A stretch of DNA of 32,609 nucleotides, from NCBI RefSeq assembly GCF_000282335.1, contig NZ_AKJM01000129.1, positions 1 through 32,609 on the forward strand, given 5' to 3'. How positions within the stretch are numbered: position 1 is the first letter of the stretch; each line of letters starts with the position of its first letter. Shown here in pieces: positions 8,206 through 16,500 of this stretch. The translations under genes and the position numbers were made by a program. Source of the DNA: Pseudomonas sp. GM48. Its GTDB lineage: Bacteria; Pseudomonadota; Gammaproteobacteria; Pseudomonadales; Pseudomonadaceae. The notes under the pieces were generated by a model. That model was given only the letters and a program-made list of their open reading frames with translations, was not told the DNA's origin and did not search any database.

Positions 8206-8904
8206 ATGCTGCAAGTCGACAAACTGCACCAGTACTACGGCGGAAGCCACATCCTGCGTGGCCTGACGTTTGACGTGAAGGTCGGCGAGGTCACCTGCCT
8301 GCTCGGGCGTAACGGCGTGGGCAAGACCACCCTGCTCAAATGCCTGATGGGCCTGCTGCCGGCCAGGGAAGGCGCGGTGAACTGGGAAGGCAAACCCATC
8401 ACTTCGCTCAAGCCGCACCAGCGCGTGCATGCCGGCATTGCCTACGTCCCCCAGGGCCGGGAGATCTTCGGCCGTCTCACCGTGGAAGAAAACCTGTTGA
8501 TGGGTTTGTCGCGCTTTCCCGGCAGCGAAGCCAAGGAAGTCCCGGCGTTTATCTACGAGCTGTTCCCGGTGCTGTTGCAAATGAAGCAACGGCGCGGCGG
8601 CGACCTGTCCGGTGGCCAGCAACAACAACTGGCCATCGGCCGGGCGCTGGCCAGTCGCCCGCGCCTGCTGATCCTCGACGAGCCCACCGAAGGCATCCAG
8701 CCGTCGGTGATCAAGGAGATCGGTGCGGTGGTCAAAAAACTCGCGGCCCGGGGCGACATGGCGATTTTGCTGGTGGAGCAGTTCTACGATTTCGCCGCCG
8801 AACTGGCCGATCAATACCTGGTGATGTCCCGGGGCCAGATCGTGCAACAGGGCCGTGGTGAAAATATGGAAGCCGAAGGTGTGCGCGGCCTGGTTACCAT
8901 CTAA
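8206..8904 (+). CDS. urtE: urea ABC transporter ATP-binding protein UrtE
   Basis: The second ATPase of the urea importer. I chose the ATG at 8206 (232 residues) because GAGGAG at 8191-8196 lies at a good distance and the protein then begins MLQVDKLHQYYGGSHIL, the normal UrtE start. An upstream ATG at 8146 lies inside the REP element. Walker A GRNGVGKT is at 34-41, LSGGQ at 134-138 and Walker B LLILDEP at 154-160. The switch position reads VEQ rather than having His, as in LivF/UrtE proteins. It closes the transporter set; ureD follows 42 bases later on the same strand. Confidence 0.96.
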   Translation: MLQVDKLHQYYGGSHILRGLTFDVKVGEVTCLLGRNGVGKTTLLKCLMGLLPAREGAVNWEGKPITSLKPHQRVHAGIAYVPQGREIFGRLTVEENLLMGLSRFPGSEAKEVPAFIYELFPVLLQMKQRRGGDLSGGQQQQLAIGRALASRPRLLILDEPTEGIQPSVIKEIGAVVKKLAARGDMAILLVEQFYDFAAELADQYLVMSRGQIVQQGRGENMEAEGVRGLVTI

Positions 8905-8946
8905 GGTTCAATCTAATCTGTAGCATCCTAACGATAATTAGAAACC

Positions 8947-9783
8947 ATGAATCTACCTGCCTCCCTTTTGTTCACGCCCAGTTGGCATGCCGAGCTCGAA
9001 CTGGGTTACGCCCGGTTCGGCGAAACCTCGCGCCCGGTTCTGCGCCGGCACAAAGGTCCGTTGCGGGTACAAAAACACCTGTATGCCGAAGGCCCGGAAG
9101 TCTGCCAGCACATCATCGTCCACCCGCCCGGCGGGATTGCCGGCGGCGATCGGCTGGACATCGCAGTCAGCGTCGAGCGCGATTCCTGGGCACAGATCAC
9201 CAGCCCCGGTGCGGCCAAGTGGTATCGCGCCGCCGGCCCCGCTTATCAGCAGCTGAAGTTGACGGTGGCGGCCGGCGCGACACTGGAATGGTTGCCCCAG
9301 GAGACGATCATTTTCAGCGCTGCCCAGGCTGAACTCAGCACCACTATTGACCTTGAAGGCGATGCGCGGCTGTTCTACTGGGATGTCGTGGCCCTGGGCC
9401 GCCCGGCCAGTGGCGAGCGCTTCGACCTTGGACACTTCCAGGCGAAACTGGATATCCGCCGCGACGGCCAGTTGCTCTGGCATGAACGCCAGCGCATTGT
9501 CGGGGCGGACGGCTTGCTGGATTCACCGATTGGCCTGGATGGGCAACCGGTGTTTGCGACGTTGCTGGTAACGGGTCAGATCGATAGCGAATTGCTGGAG
9601 CGTTGCCGCTCGCTGCCCCACGACGTGCGCGGGGATCTGACCCAACTGCCTGGGTTACTGGTGGCGCGGTGTCTGGCCAGTGAAGCGTTGTTGGCGCGAG
9701 GTTGGCTGATTGATTTGTGGAGGTTGTTGCGCCCGGCGTTGCTCGGTCGCGAAGCTGTACCACCCAGAATATGGAACACCTGA
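8947..9783 (+). CDS. ureD: urease accessory protein UreD
   Basis: UreD is a cytoplasmic scaffold that binds apo-urease with UreF and UreG while nickel and CO2 are loaded. The 278-residue product shows the family landmarks: HPPGGIAGGD near 58-67, SPGAAKWYR near 86-94, LEWLPQETIIF near 112-122, VALGRPASGE near 147-156, and the C-terminal WRLLRPALLGREAVPPRIWNT. The Shine-Dalgarno sequence is weak. It begins 42 bases after urtE, so the transporter and enzyme genes probably form one transcript. UreE, UreF and UreG, needed for activation, are not encoded in this window. Confidence 0.95.
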   Translation: MNLPASLLFTPSWHAELELGYARFGETSRPVLRRHKGPLRVQKHLYAEGPEVCQHIIVHPPGGIAGGDRLDIAVSVERDSWAQITSPGAAKWYRAAGPAYQQLKLTVAAGATLEWLPQETIIFSAAQAELSTTIDLEGDARLFYWDVVALGRPASGERFDLGHFQAKLDIRRDGQLLWHERQRIVGADGLLDSPIGLDGQPVFATLLVTGQIDSELLERCRSLPHDVRGDLTQLPGLLVARCLASEALLARGWLIDLWRLLRPALLGREAVPPRIWNT

Positions 9784-9795
9784 AATGCGATCGAA

Positions 9796-9885
9796 TGTGG
9801 GAGCGGGCTTGCTCGCGAATGCGGTGGGCCAGTCAGCATTGATGGTGAATGACACTCCGCATTCGCGAGCAAGCCCGCTCCCACA
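9796..9885. repeat. REP doublet, family A, between ureD and ureA
   Basis: Inverted arms TGTGGGAGCGGGC... (from 9796) and ...GCCCGCTCCCACA (to 9885), 90 bases in all. It separates ureD from ureA by 155 bases. The ureA frame runs open back into it. Confidence 0.92.
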
Positions 9886-9938
9886 GGGTTTGCATTCACA
9901 GATCCGAACTTTTTAATCTGCCCGGATGGATGTCTACG

Positions 9939-10241
<303 letters not shown>

Positions 10242-10249
10242 GGCGCACC

Positions 10250-10783
10250 ATGACTTACCACATTCGCGATGCCGTATCTGCCGATCTGCCGGCCATCCGC
10301 GACATCTACAACGACGCGGTGCTCAACACCACGGCAATCTGGAACGAGCAAGCGGTCGACCTCGAAAACCGCCAGGCCTGGTTCAGCGCCCGGCAATCCC
10401 AGCGATATCCGATTCTGGTGATTGTCGATGCCGACAACTCGGTGCTCGGTTATGCCTCATTCGGCGACTGGCGACCGTTCGACGGTTTCCGTCACACCGT
10501 CGAGCACTCGGTCTACGTGCGCAGCGACCAGCGCGGCAATGGCCTCGGCCCGAAACTGATGGTAGCGCTGATCGAACGCGCCAAAGACGGCGGCAAGCAC
10601 GTGATGGTCGCCGCCATCGAAAGTGGCAACGCTGCGTCCATTCGTTTGCACGAGCGCATCGGCTTCGTGACCACCGGGCAAATGCCCCAGGTCGGCACCA
10701 AGTTCGGTCGCTGGCTGGACCTGACCTTCATGCAACTGACCCTCAATCCTGGCGCGCAACCGCCGAGCGCCAGCAAGGAGTGA
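10250..10783 (+). CDS. GNAT acetyltransferase, phosphinothricin/methionine sulfoximine type
   Basis: A 177-residue GCN5-family N-acetyltransferase. The N-terminus (IRDAVSADLPAIRDIYNDAVLNTTA) and FGDWRPFDGFRHTVEHSVYV are characteristic of the Pat/MddA group that acetylates glutamate-like analogues such as methionine sulfoximine and phosphinothricin. The acetyl-CoA loop QRGNGLG is at 94-100, and ESGNAASIRLHERIGF near 124-139 is the motif B region. It starts 8 bases after ureA with GAGG spacing, so it belongs to the urease operon. P. aeruginosa PA4866 holds the same place between ureA and ureB and, from memory, has this activity. The native role in urea metabolism is unknown. Confidence 0.88.
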   Translation: MTYHIRDAVSADLPAIRDIYNDAVLNTTAIWNEQAVDLENRQAWFSARQSQRYPILVIVDADNSVLGYASFGDWRPFDGFRHTVEHSVYVRSDQRGNGLGPKLMVALIERAKDGGKHVMVAAIESGNAASIRLHERIGFVTTGQMPQVGTKFGRWLDLTFMQLTLNPGAQPPSASKE

Positions 10784-10789
10784 TACCCG

Positions 10790-11323
10790 ATGAACCCCGC
10801 CCAACTGCGACGCGTCAACGTTGAAAGCTTTGCGCACTATCGTCAGGGATTGATTGACCTGCTGCTCGATGCCGTCGGCTATGGCGCCAGTGTCGGCTTC
10901 ATGGCCGACCTCGATGCCACCCAGGCCCGCGCGTATTTTGATGAAGTTCAGGAGAACCTGAACAAGGGCAATGTGTTGCTGTGGGTGGTGGTCAAGGACG
11001 AACAGGTGCTGGCCAGCGTGCAACTGACGCTGTGCCAGAAAGCCAACGGGCTGAACCGTGCCGAGGTGCAAAAACTGCTGGTGCGCGAACAGGCGCGACG
11101 TCGCGGTCTCGGCCAACAATTGATGACTGCGCTTGAGCAGGCCGCCCTGCAGCACAAACGCGGCATGCTTTACCTCGACACCGAAGCGGGCTCGCCGGCG
11201 GAAGATTTCTACAAGGCGCTGGGTTACACCCGCGCCGGCGAAATTCCCGACTACGCCTGCGACCCGAGCGGCCGCTACAAGCCGACCGCCCTCTACTACA
11301 AGATTCTCCAGGGAGCCCATTGA
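10790..11323 (+). CDS. second GNAT acetyltransferase in the urease operon
   Basis: A 177-residue GNAT protein with little visible similarity to its neighbour apart from the fold. The acetyl-CoA loop QARRRGLG is at 101-108, preceded by AEVQKLLVRE, and the C-terminal EDFYKALGYTRAGEIPDYA is a normal GNAT ending. AAGGAG at 10775-10780 gives a strong ribosome site, and the gene begins 6 bases after its neighbour stops. Its stop shares one base with the ureB start, so it is translationally coupled to a urease subunit. The substrate is unknown. Position suggests a small amino or amide compound, but nothing in the sequence proves it. Confidence 0.85.
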   Translation: MNPAQLRRVNVESFAHYRQGLIDLLLDAVGYGASVGFMADLDATQARAYFDEVQENLNKGNVLLWVVVKDEQVLASVQLTLCQKANGLNRAEVQKLLVREQARRRGLGQQLMTALEQAALQHKRGMLYLDTEAGSPAEDFYKALGYTRAGEIPDYACDPSGRYKPTALYYKILQGAH

Positions 11324-11628
11324 TGATTCCCGGTGAATACCAGATCCAGCCCGGCGAGATTGAACTCAACGTCGGCCGGCGCACCGTCAGCCTGAAGGTG
11401 GCCAACAGCGGCGACCGGCCGATCCAGGTTGGCTCGCATTACCACTTTTTCGAAACCAACGACGCGCTCACGTTCGACCGCGCCGCCAGTCGCGGCATGC
11501 GCCTGAACATCCCCGCCGGCACCGCCGTGCGCTTCGAACCTGGGCAGAGCCGCGAGGTCGAGTTGGTGGATCTGGCCGGGCATCGTCGGGTGTTCGGCTT
11601 TGCCGGGCGGATCATGGGTGAGCTCTGA
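11323..11628 (+). CDS. ureB: urease beta subunit UreB
   Basis: The second structural subunit of urease, 101 residues, start MIPGEYQIQPGEIELN. I chose ATG 11323, which shares its A with the preceding TGA stop and has GGGAG 7 bases upstream. An in-frame TTG at 11320 would add one Met and is unlikely. Family features include VGSHYHFFETNDALTFDR near 36-53, RGMRLNIPAGTAVRFEPGQ near 57-75 and the GFAGRIMGEL end. It is followed by 160 bases holding a REP doublet before ureC. Confidence 0.96.
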   Translation: MIPGEYQIQPGEIELNVGRRTVSLKVANSGDRPIQVGSHYHFFETNDALTFDRAASRGMRLNIPAGTAVRFEPGQSREVELVDLAGHRRVFGFAGRIMGEL

Positions 11629-11653
11629 TTAATGCGATGTCTGCACCGGCCCC

Positions 11654-11736
11654 TTCGCGAGCAAGCCCGCTCCCACAGTTGCCCGCATTCCAACTGGAGG
11701 AACCCGGTCGAATGTGGGAGCGGGCTTGCTCGCGAA
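11654..11736. repeat. REP doublet, family A, arms outward, between ureB and ureC
   Basis: The left arm is TTCGCGAGC...CCCACA at 11654-11677 and the right arm TGTGGGAG...GCGAA at 11713-11736, with 35 bases between. The arm order is inverted relative to the 90-base doublets. That could be two half elements from neighbouring insertions. Confidence 0.9.
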
Positions 11737-11788
11737 TCTGTGAGCGAAGCGAACAGTCTCAAACCCAATTGAATCTCAAGGCGAACAC

Positions 11789-13489
11789 ATGAAGATTTCC
11801 CGTCAAGCCTACGCCGACATGTTCGGCCCCACCGTCGGTGACAAGGTGCGCCTGGCCGATACCGAACTGTGGATCGAAGTGGAACAGGACTTCACCACCT
11901 ACGGCGAAGAAGTGAAATTCGGTGGCGGCAAGGTCATCCGTGACGGACAGGGCCAGAGCCAATTGCTCGCCGCCGAAGTGGTCGACACCCTGATCACCAA
12001 CGCACTTATCATCGACCACTGGGGCATCGTCAAGGCCGACGTCGGCCTCAAGGACGGGCGCATCGCCGCGATCGGCAAGGCCGGCAACCCGGACATCCAA
12101 CCCAACGTCACCATCGCCATCGGCGCCAGCACCGAAGTCATCGCCGGCGAAGGCATGATCCTCACCGCAGGCGGCATCGACACCCACATCCACTTCATCT
12201 GCCCGCAGCAGATCGAAGAAGCGCTGATGAGCGGCGTGACCACCATGATCGGCGGCGGTACCGGCCCGGCGACCGGCACCAACGCCACCACCTGCACCTC
12301 CGGGCCGTGGCACCTGGCGCGCATGCTCCAGGCCGCCGACGCATTCCCGATGAATATCGGCCTCACCGGCAAGGGCAACGCCAGCTTGCCGGAGCCATTG
12401 ATCGAGCAGGTCAAGGCCGGTGCCATCGGCCTCAAGCTCCACGAAGACTGGGGCACCACCCCGGCGAGCATCGACAACTGCCTGAGCGTCGCCGACCAGT
12501 TCGACGTGCAGGTGGCGATCCACACCGACACCCTCAACGAGTCCGGCTTCGTCGAAACCACCCTCGCCGCCTTCAAGGGCCGCACCATCCACACCTACCA
12601 CACCGAAGGTGCCGGCGGCGGTCATGCGCCGGACATCATCAAGGCCTGCGGTTTGGCCAACGTACTGCCGAGTTCGACCAACCCGACCCGGCCGTTCACC
12701 CGCAACACCATCGACGAACACCTCGACATGCTGATGGTCTGCCACCACCTGGACCCGAGCATTGCCGAAGACGTGGCCTTCGCCGAAAGCCGCATCCGCC
12801 GCGAGACGATTGCCGCCGAAGACATCCTCCACGACCTCGGCGCGTTCTCGATGATCAGCTCCGACAGCCAGGCCATGGGCCGGGTCGGCGAAGTCATCAC
12901 GCGCACCTGGCAGACCGCCGACAAGATGAAAAAACAGCGCGGCCCCTTGCCCGGTGATGGCGAAGGCAACGATAACTTCCGCGCCAAACGCTACATCGCC
13001 AAGTACACCATCAACCCGGCGATCACCCATGGCATCAGTCACGAAGTGGGTTCGGTGGAAGTCGGCAAATGGGCCGACCTGGTGCTATGGCGACCGGCGT
13101 TTTTTGGCGTGAAACCGACGCTGATTCTCAAGGGCGGCGCCATCGCGGCCAGCCTGATGGGCGACGCCAACGCCTCGATCCCGACCCCGCAACCGGTGCA
13201 TTACCGCCCGATGTTCGCAAGCTACGGCGGCTCGTTGCATGCCACCAGCCTGACCTTCATCAGCCAGGCTGCGCAGGAGGCAGGGCTTGCCGAAGCCCTG
13301 GGTTTGAAGAAGAAAATCGCCGTGGTCAAAGGTTGCCGCGAGGTGCAGAAAACCGACCTGATCCACAACGACTACCTGCCGAATATCGATGTTGATCCGC
13401 AGACCTATCAGGTCAAGGCCGACGGTGTGTTGCTGTGGTGCGAACCGGCGGATGTATTGCCGATGGCCCAGCGTTACTTCCTGTTCTGA
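11789..13489 (+). CDS. ureC: urease alpha subunit UreC (catalytic, nickel-binding)
   Basis: The catalytic subunit that hydrolyses urea to ammonia and carbamate, cytoplasmic, 566 residues. All active-site residues are present, one number below the Klebsiella enzyme: nickel ligands H133 and H135 (DTHIHF), the carbamylated Lys K216 with H218 (GLKLHED), H245, H271 (HTYHTEGAGGGHAPD) and D359 (SSDSQAMGRVGE). The flap acid/base His is H319 in MVCHHLD. AAGG about 7-8 bases before the ATG is the ribosome site. It is the last gene of the urt-ure series and is followed by a strong terminator. Intact and ordinary in length. Confidence 0.98.
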   Translation: MKISRQAYADMFGPTVGDKVRLADTELWIEVEQDFTTYGEEVKFGGGKVIRDGQGQSQLLAAEVVDTLITNALIIDHWGIVKADVGLKDGRIAAIGKAGNPDIQPNVTIAIGASTEVIAGEGMILTAGGIDTHIHFICPQQIEEALMSGVTTMIGGGTGPATGTNATTCTSGPWHLARMLQAADAFPMNIGLTGKGNASLPEPLIEQVKAGAIGLKLHEDWGTTPASIDNCLSVADQFDVQVAIHTDTLNESGFVETTLAAFKGRTIHTYHTEGAGGGHAPDIIKACGLANVLPSSTNPTRPFTRNTIDEHLDMLMVCHHLDPSIAEDVAFAESRIRRETIAAEDILHDLGAFSMISSDSQAMGRVGEVITRTWQTADKMKKQRGPLPGDGEGNDNFRAKRYIAKYTINPAITHGISHEVGSVEVGKWADLVLWRPAFFGVKPTLILKGGAIAASLMGDANASIPTPQPVHYRPMFASYGGSLHATSLTFISQAAQEAGLAEALGLKKKIAVVKGCREVQKTDLIHNDYLPNIDVDPQTYQVKADGVLLWCEPADVLPMAQRYFLF

Positions 13490-13508
13490 GTTGCCGGCAG
13501 GCCAAAAG

Positions 13509-13540
13509 AAAGGCCTCGAACACCCAGTGTCGAGGCCTTT
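13509..13540. terminator. bidirectional terminator between ureC and the NEL gene
   Basis: A perfect 11-bp stem, AAAGGCCTCGA (13509-13519) against TCGAGGCCTTT (13530-13540), is followed by TGTT on the plus strand and CTTTT on the minus strand. It lies 20 bases after ureC and 15 bases after the stop of the convergent gene, so it can serve both. Confidence 0.85.
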
Positions 13541-13554
13541 TGTTGTGGCCTTGC

Positions 13555-16500
13555 TTACTGCCTGAAGGGCCTCTCAAGCCTTGGTAGCCTTACCCGCTCC
13601 ATCGCTTGTCGGGTAAGCGCTTGCACCCGTTGCTTGAACCGCTGATCGATATCACTCAACGCCTGGACGTACTCGTCGTCACTCATGAGTCGACCGTTGG
13701 CATAGTCGTCTTCGCTCTTGCCCAACTTACGACAGAGCGCTTCGATCTCGGCCTCCAGATCGGCCCTTGCCTGCGGCGCCAGCGCAGCCTCTTCGAGACG
13801 ACGCTGCAAGGCATCCTGCAGCTCGATGGTGGCATCCATTTCCCGTTTCAGCCCGTGCAACTCTTCGGTGTGTGCAGACTCCAGCCAGGTCATCCAGACA
13901 GGTTGGTCAAGGAGCCGATCCACCAGTAAATCGCCCTCCTCCAGCGCCACGATCCGTTCGAACGCTGCGTCGATCATCTGCCGGCTCACCCCGGCGATCT
14001 TGCGAAACTGCATGCCTCGGGCCTGCCAGGGCAGGTCCAGGCGCTCGGCCAGATCGGTCATGTAAGCCAAATGAACTTCCACCTCGTCAATCGTACCCGT
14101 GACATTTCCAAGCTCATCGACCCGCCGGAATCGCTCACCCTCTGACAACCGAGCGGCGACTCGCTGGCGGGCGATGGCACCGAGTTCATCGAGGCGGGAC
14201 TTGCCCACCGCCAGCTCCAGCAGCTGCGCTTCGATCAGGTCCACAGGCCCCAGGGCGTAAGCCTCATGGATCAATACCTGCACTCCCATGGCGTTGAACA
14301 GTTGTGTCCCGCCGTCCACGCATTCGGTGGGTGCAGCGGCTTCGTTGAACAACCTGACCCGCAGCTCACTGTCCTCGGCCATGGCTTCAAGCATCCGCCA
14401 GACCTTGGCGGTCAAGTCCGTACGATAGTCACCCCCGGCGGTAAAGTCGGCAGACTGAGTAAGCTTGCGGATCTCATTGAAGAACGCCAGCGAATCGAAT
14501 TCGTCTTCGACCTTGAACCAGATGTCTTGCCTTGCGAGCCACTGCGATTCCGTCAGCCCCTGTATCCACTCCACACTGTCGAGCGTTCCCCGAGGTGGAT
14601 AAGGGCGTTCGGGGTCCATGCCGACGGACTCGATGTATAACCTGAGGGTGTCCAGACTCTGCGGCGACAGCCAACGCGGTTCTCGACTGATCACGGTGCG
14701 CGCCAACAACTCGGCGCGAAATGAACCGGGAGCGACATCCGGTATCCGGGTGATCGGGTTGTTGCGCAGATCCAGATAAATATTGTGTGGCCGCGGCTGG
14801 GCAAACAACCCCACCGGCCAGCTGTCCAGGCCCGTTTCACTCAACTGAAGCGTCTGCAGGCCCGGCATCTGACTGACATCAGGGGCGAGTTTCAACGGAT
14901 TTCCACTCAAGTCCAAAGATCGCAGACGGGTCATTTTTTTCAGGCGATCGACCGCCAGTACGTCCAGTTCGATACGGTTATCAGGGAGGTACAGATCGGT
15001 GAGATGGCGCATTTCACTAAGCACCGACGGAAAGGTAGTCAGCCGGTTGCCATGCAGGTTTATTTGCCTGACCCGGCGGAAAGGCGCCAGGAAAGACTCA
15101 TGGCCGGAATCAAGTTCGCCATTGGCGAGGCTCAGCACGGTCACATGGTCAAAGTTGGCCTCCAGCTTTGGCAGGGTCGCCAGGTGTCGCCCCATCATCG
15201 GTACATCGTTGAGCAGCAGTGCCTGGGGCAGTACCACACCCGGGGCCTCGGCCCCGGCTGGTCCCGTTCGGCGCCAGCATTGTTTGATTGCTTTATAGAG
15301 CTGGTTTCGCGACTGCCACTGCGCCGTCCCCTGCGCACTGAGTCGAAAGGCATCGGTGGGTGAGTTCAGCCAGCGCTGCAACGCCCGGTTCAACTGGTTG
15401 AACTCCGCCTCCAATGCTCCGAGACCCGCATGCACCGAGCCACCGTCATGAGTGAACCCCGTCAGCAGCGCTTCGACTTGCGCTTGTGTGAATCCCGGGT
15501 ACAGCGAGCGGGCCCGGCGACGCAGCCCCAAGCCGTGTGGTACTTGCTGCGCATAACCTTGCATGCCACCACGAAGACGCATGACAGCCGGGTCGTACGA
15601 GGGCTTGAGAACAGGATTGTCCAAAAGCACGGGAGCAAAACGGTCGCGTGCCAACGGATGCGCCTTGATCAGGTTTTCCAGCCGTTCAGCCTCATGGATA
15701 TCAAAGCCCAGGGCCGTGCGCTGGGCATCGGGTAACGCGTGCAGTACCGCGGCATACAGAGTGTCTTCACCGTGCAGGTGTTGATCGAGTTCGTCCCGTG
15801 TCTCGAATTGACCATCGTCCCCGATAATCAGCACCTTACGAATCGGTGCATCCGCCGGACCGATACTGTCGCTCAACCGGCCCTGGGAACCGAACTCTCG
15901 AATTTCCAGCAGTAGATCTTTCGGCCAGCCTGGTAGCGACTCCAGCGAATGAAGGATCAGCCGGGTCGTATCGGCGTTGTAGAGTTTTTCGAGGTAAAGC
16001 CCCTCATAGGCGCGAGCCAGGCGCTCCTGCTGCTGCCCTTGCCGCACCCATTGCGCCAGGTTCAGAGAAGCACGCTGCTTCTCGCTCAAATGCTGCAAAT
16101 CCGCAGGTTTTGCATGGCGCAGCACCTCCTCGGCCATGCTGGTGGACAGATCCGGATAAACACTCTTGAGCTGCTGCACTCGTGGGTCAGTCGAATATTC
16201 CCGCCGGGAATAAAGGCTGTCGAACAATTTTTTTCTGAATTTCCCTGCCTGTCTGCCAAACAATTCCCGCACGGCCTGAATGCGTGCCTGGCGATCCCCG
16301 CCCAGCCAACCACCGAGAACCTCATGCAACTCGTGCTCATCAAGGAACGCGACCACACGTTCCGGTAACTGCCCGGCGACAAGTTCTGCCCGAGTCATCT
16401 GCAACGTATGCTCTGGCCGTGCGCTGCCAAAACCCTCCTTGATCGAGGGGCCCGACAGATCCGGACCGTTGAACACTTCGATGGCCTTGCCTTCGGGCCA

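Noticed and set aside
8907..8938. Separate promoter for ureD (GATAAT at 8933)
   Set aside because: There is no acceptable -35, and the start site would fall almost on the ATG. Read-through from urtE is more likely.
9849..9938. N-terminal extension of ureA
   Set aside because: It starts inside a REP doublet; UreA proteins begin at MDLTPRE, encoded from 9939.
11759..13042. 427-codon open frame antisense to ureC
   Set aside because: It lies wholly opposite a certain, full-length ureC. Long antisense frames are common opposite GC-rich codon-biased genes, and its translation is low in complexity.
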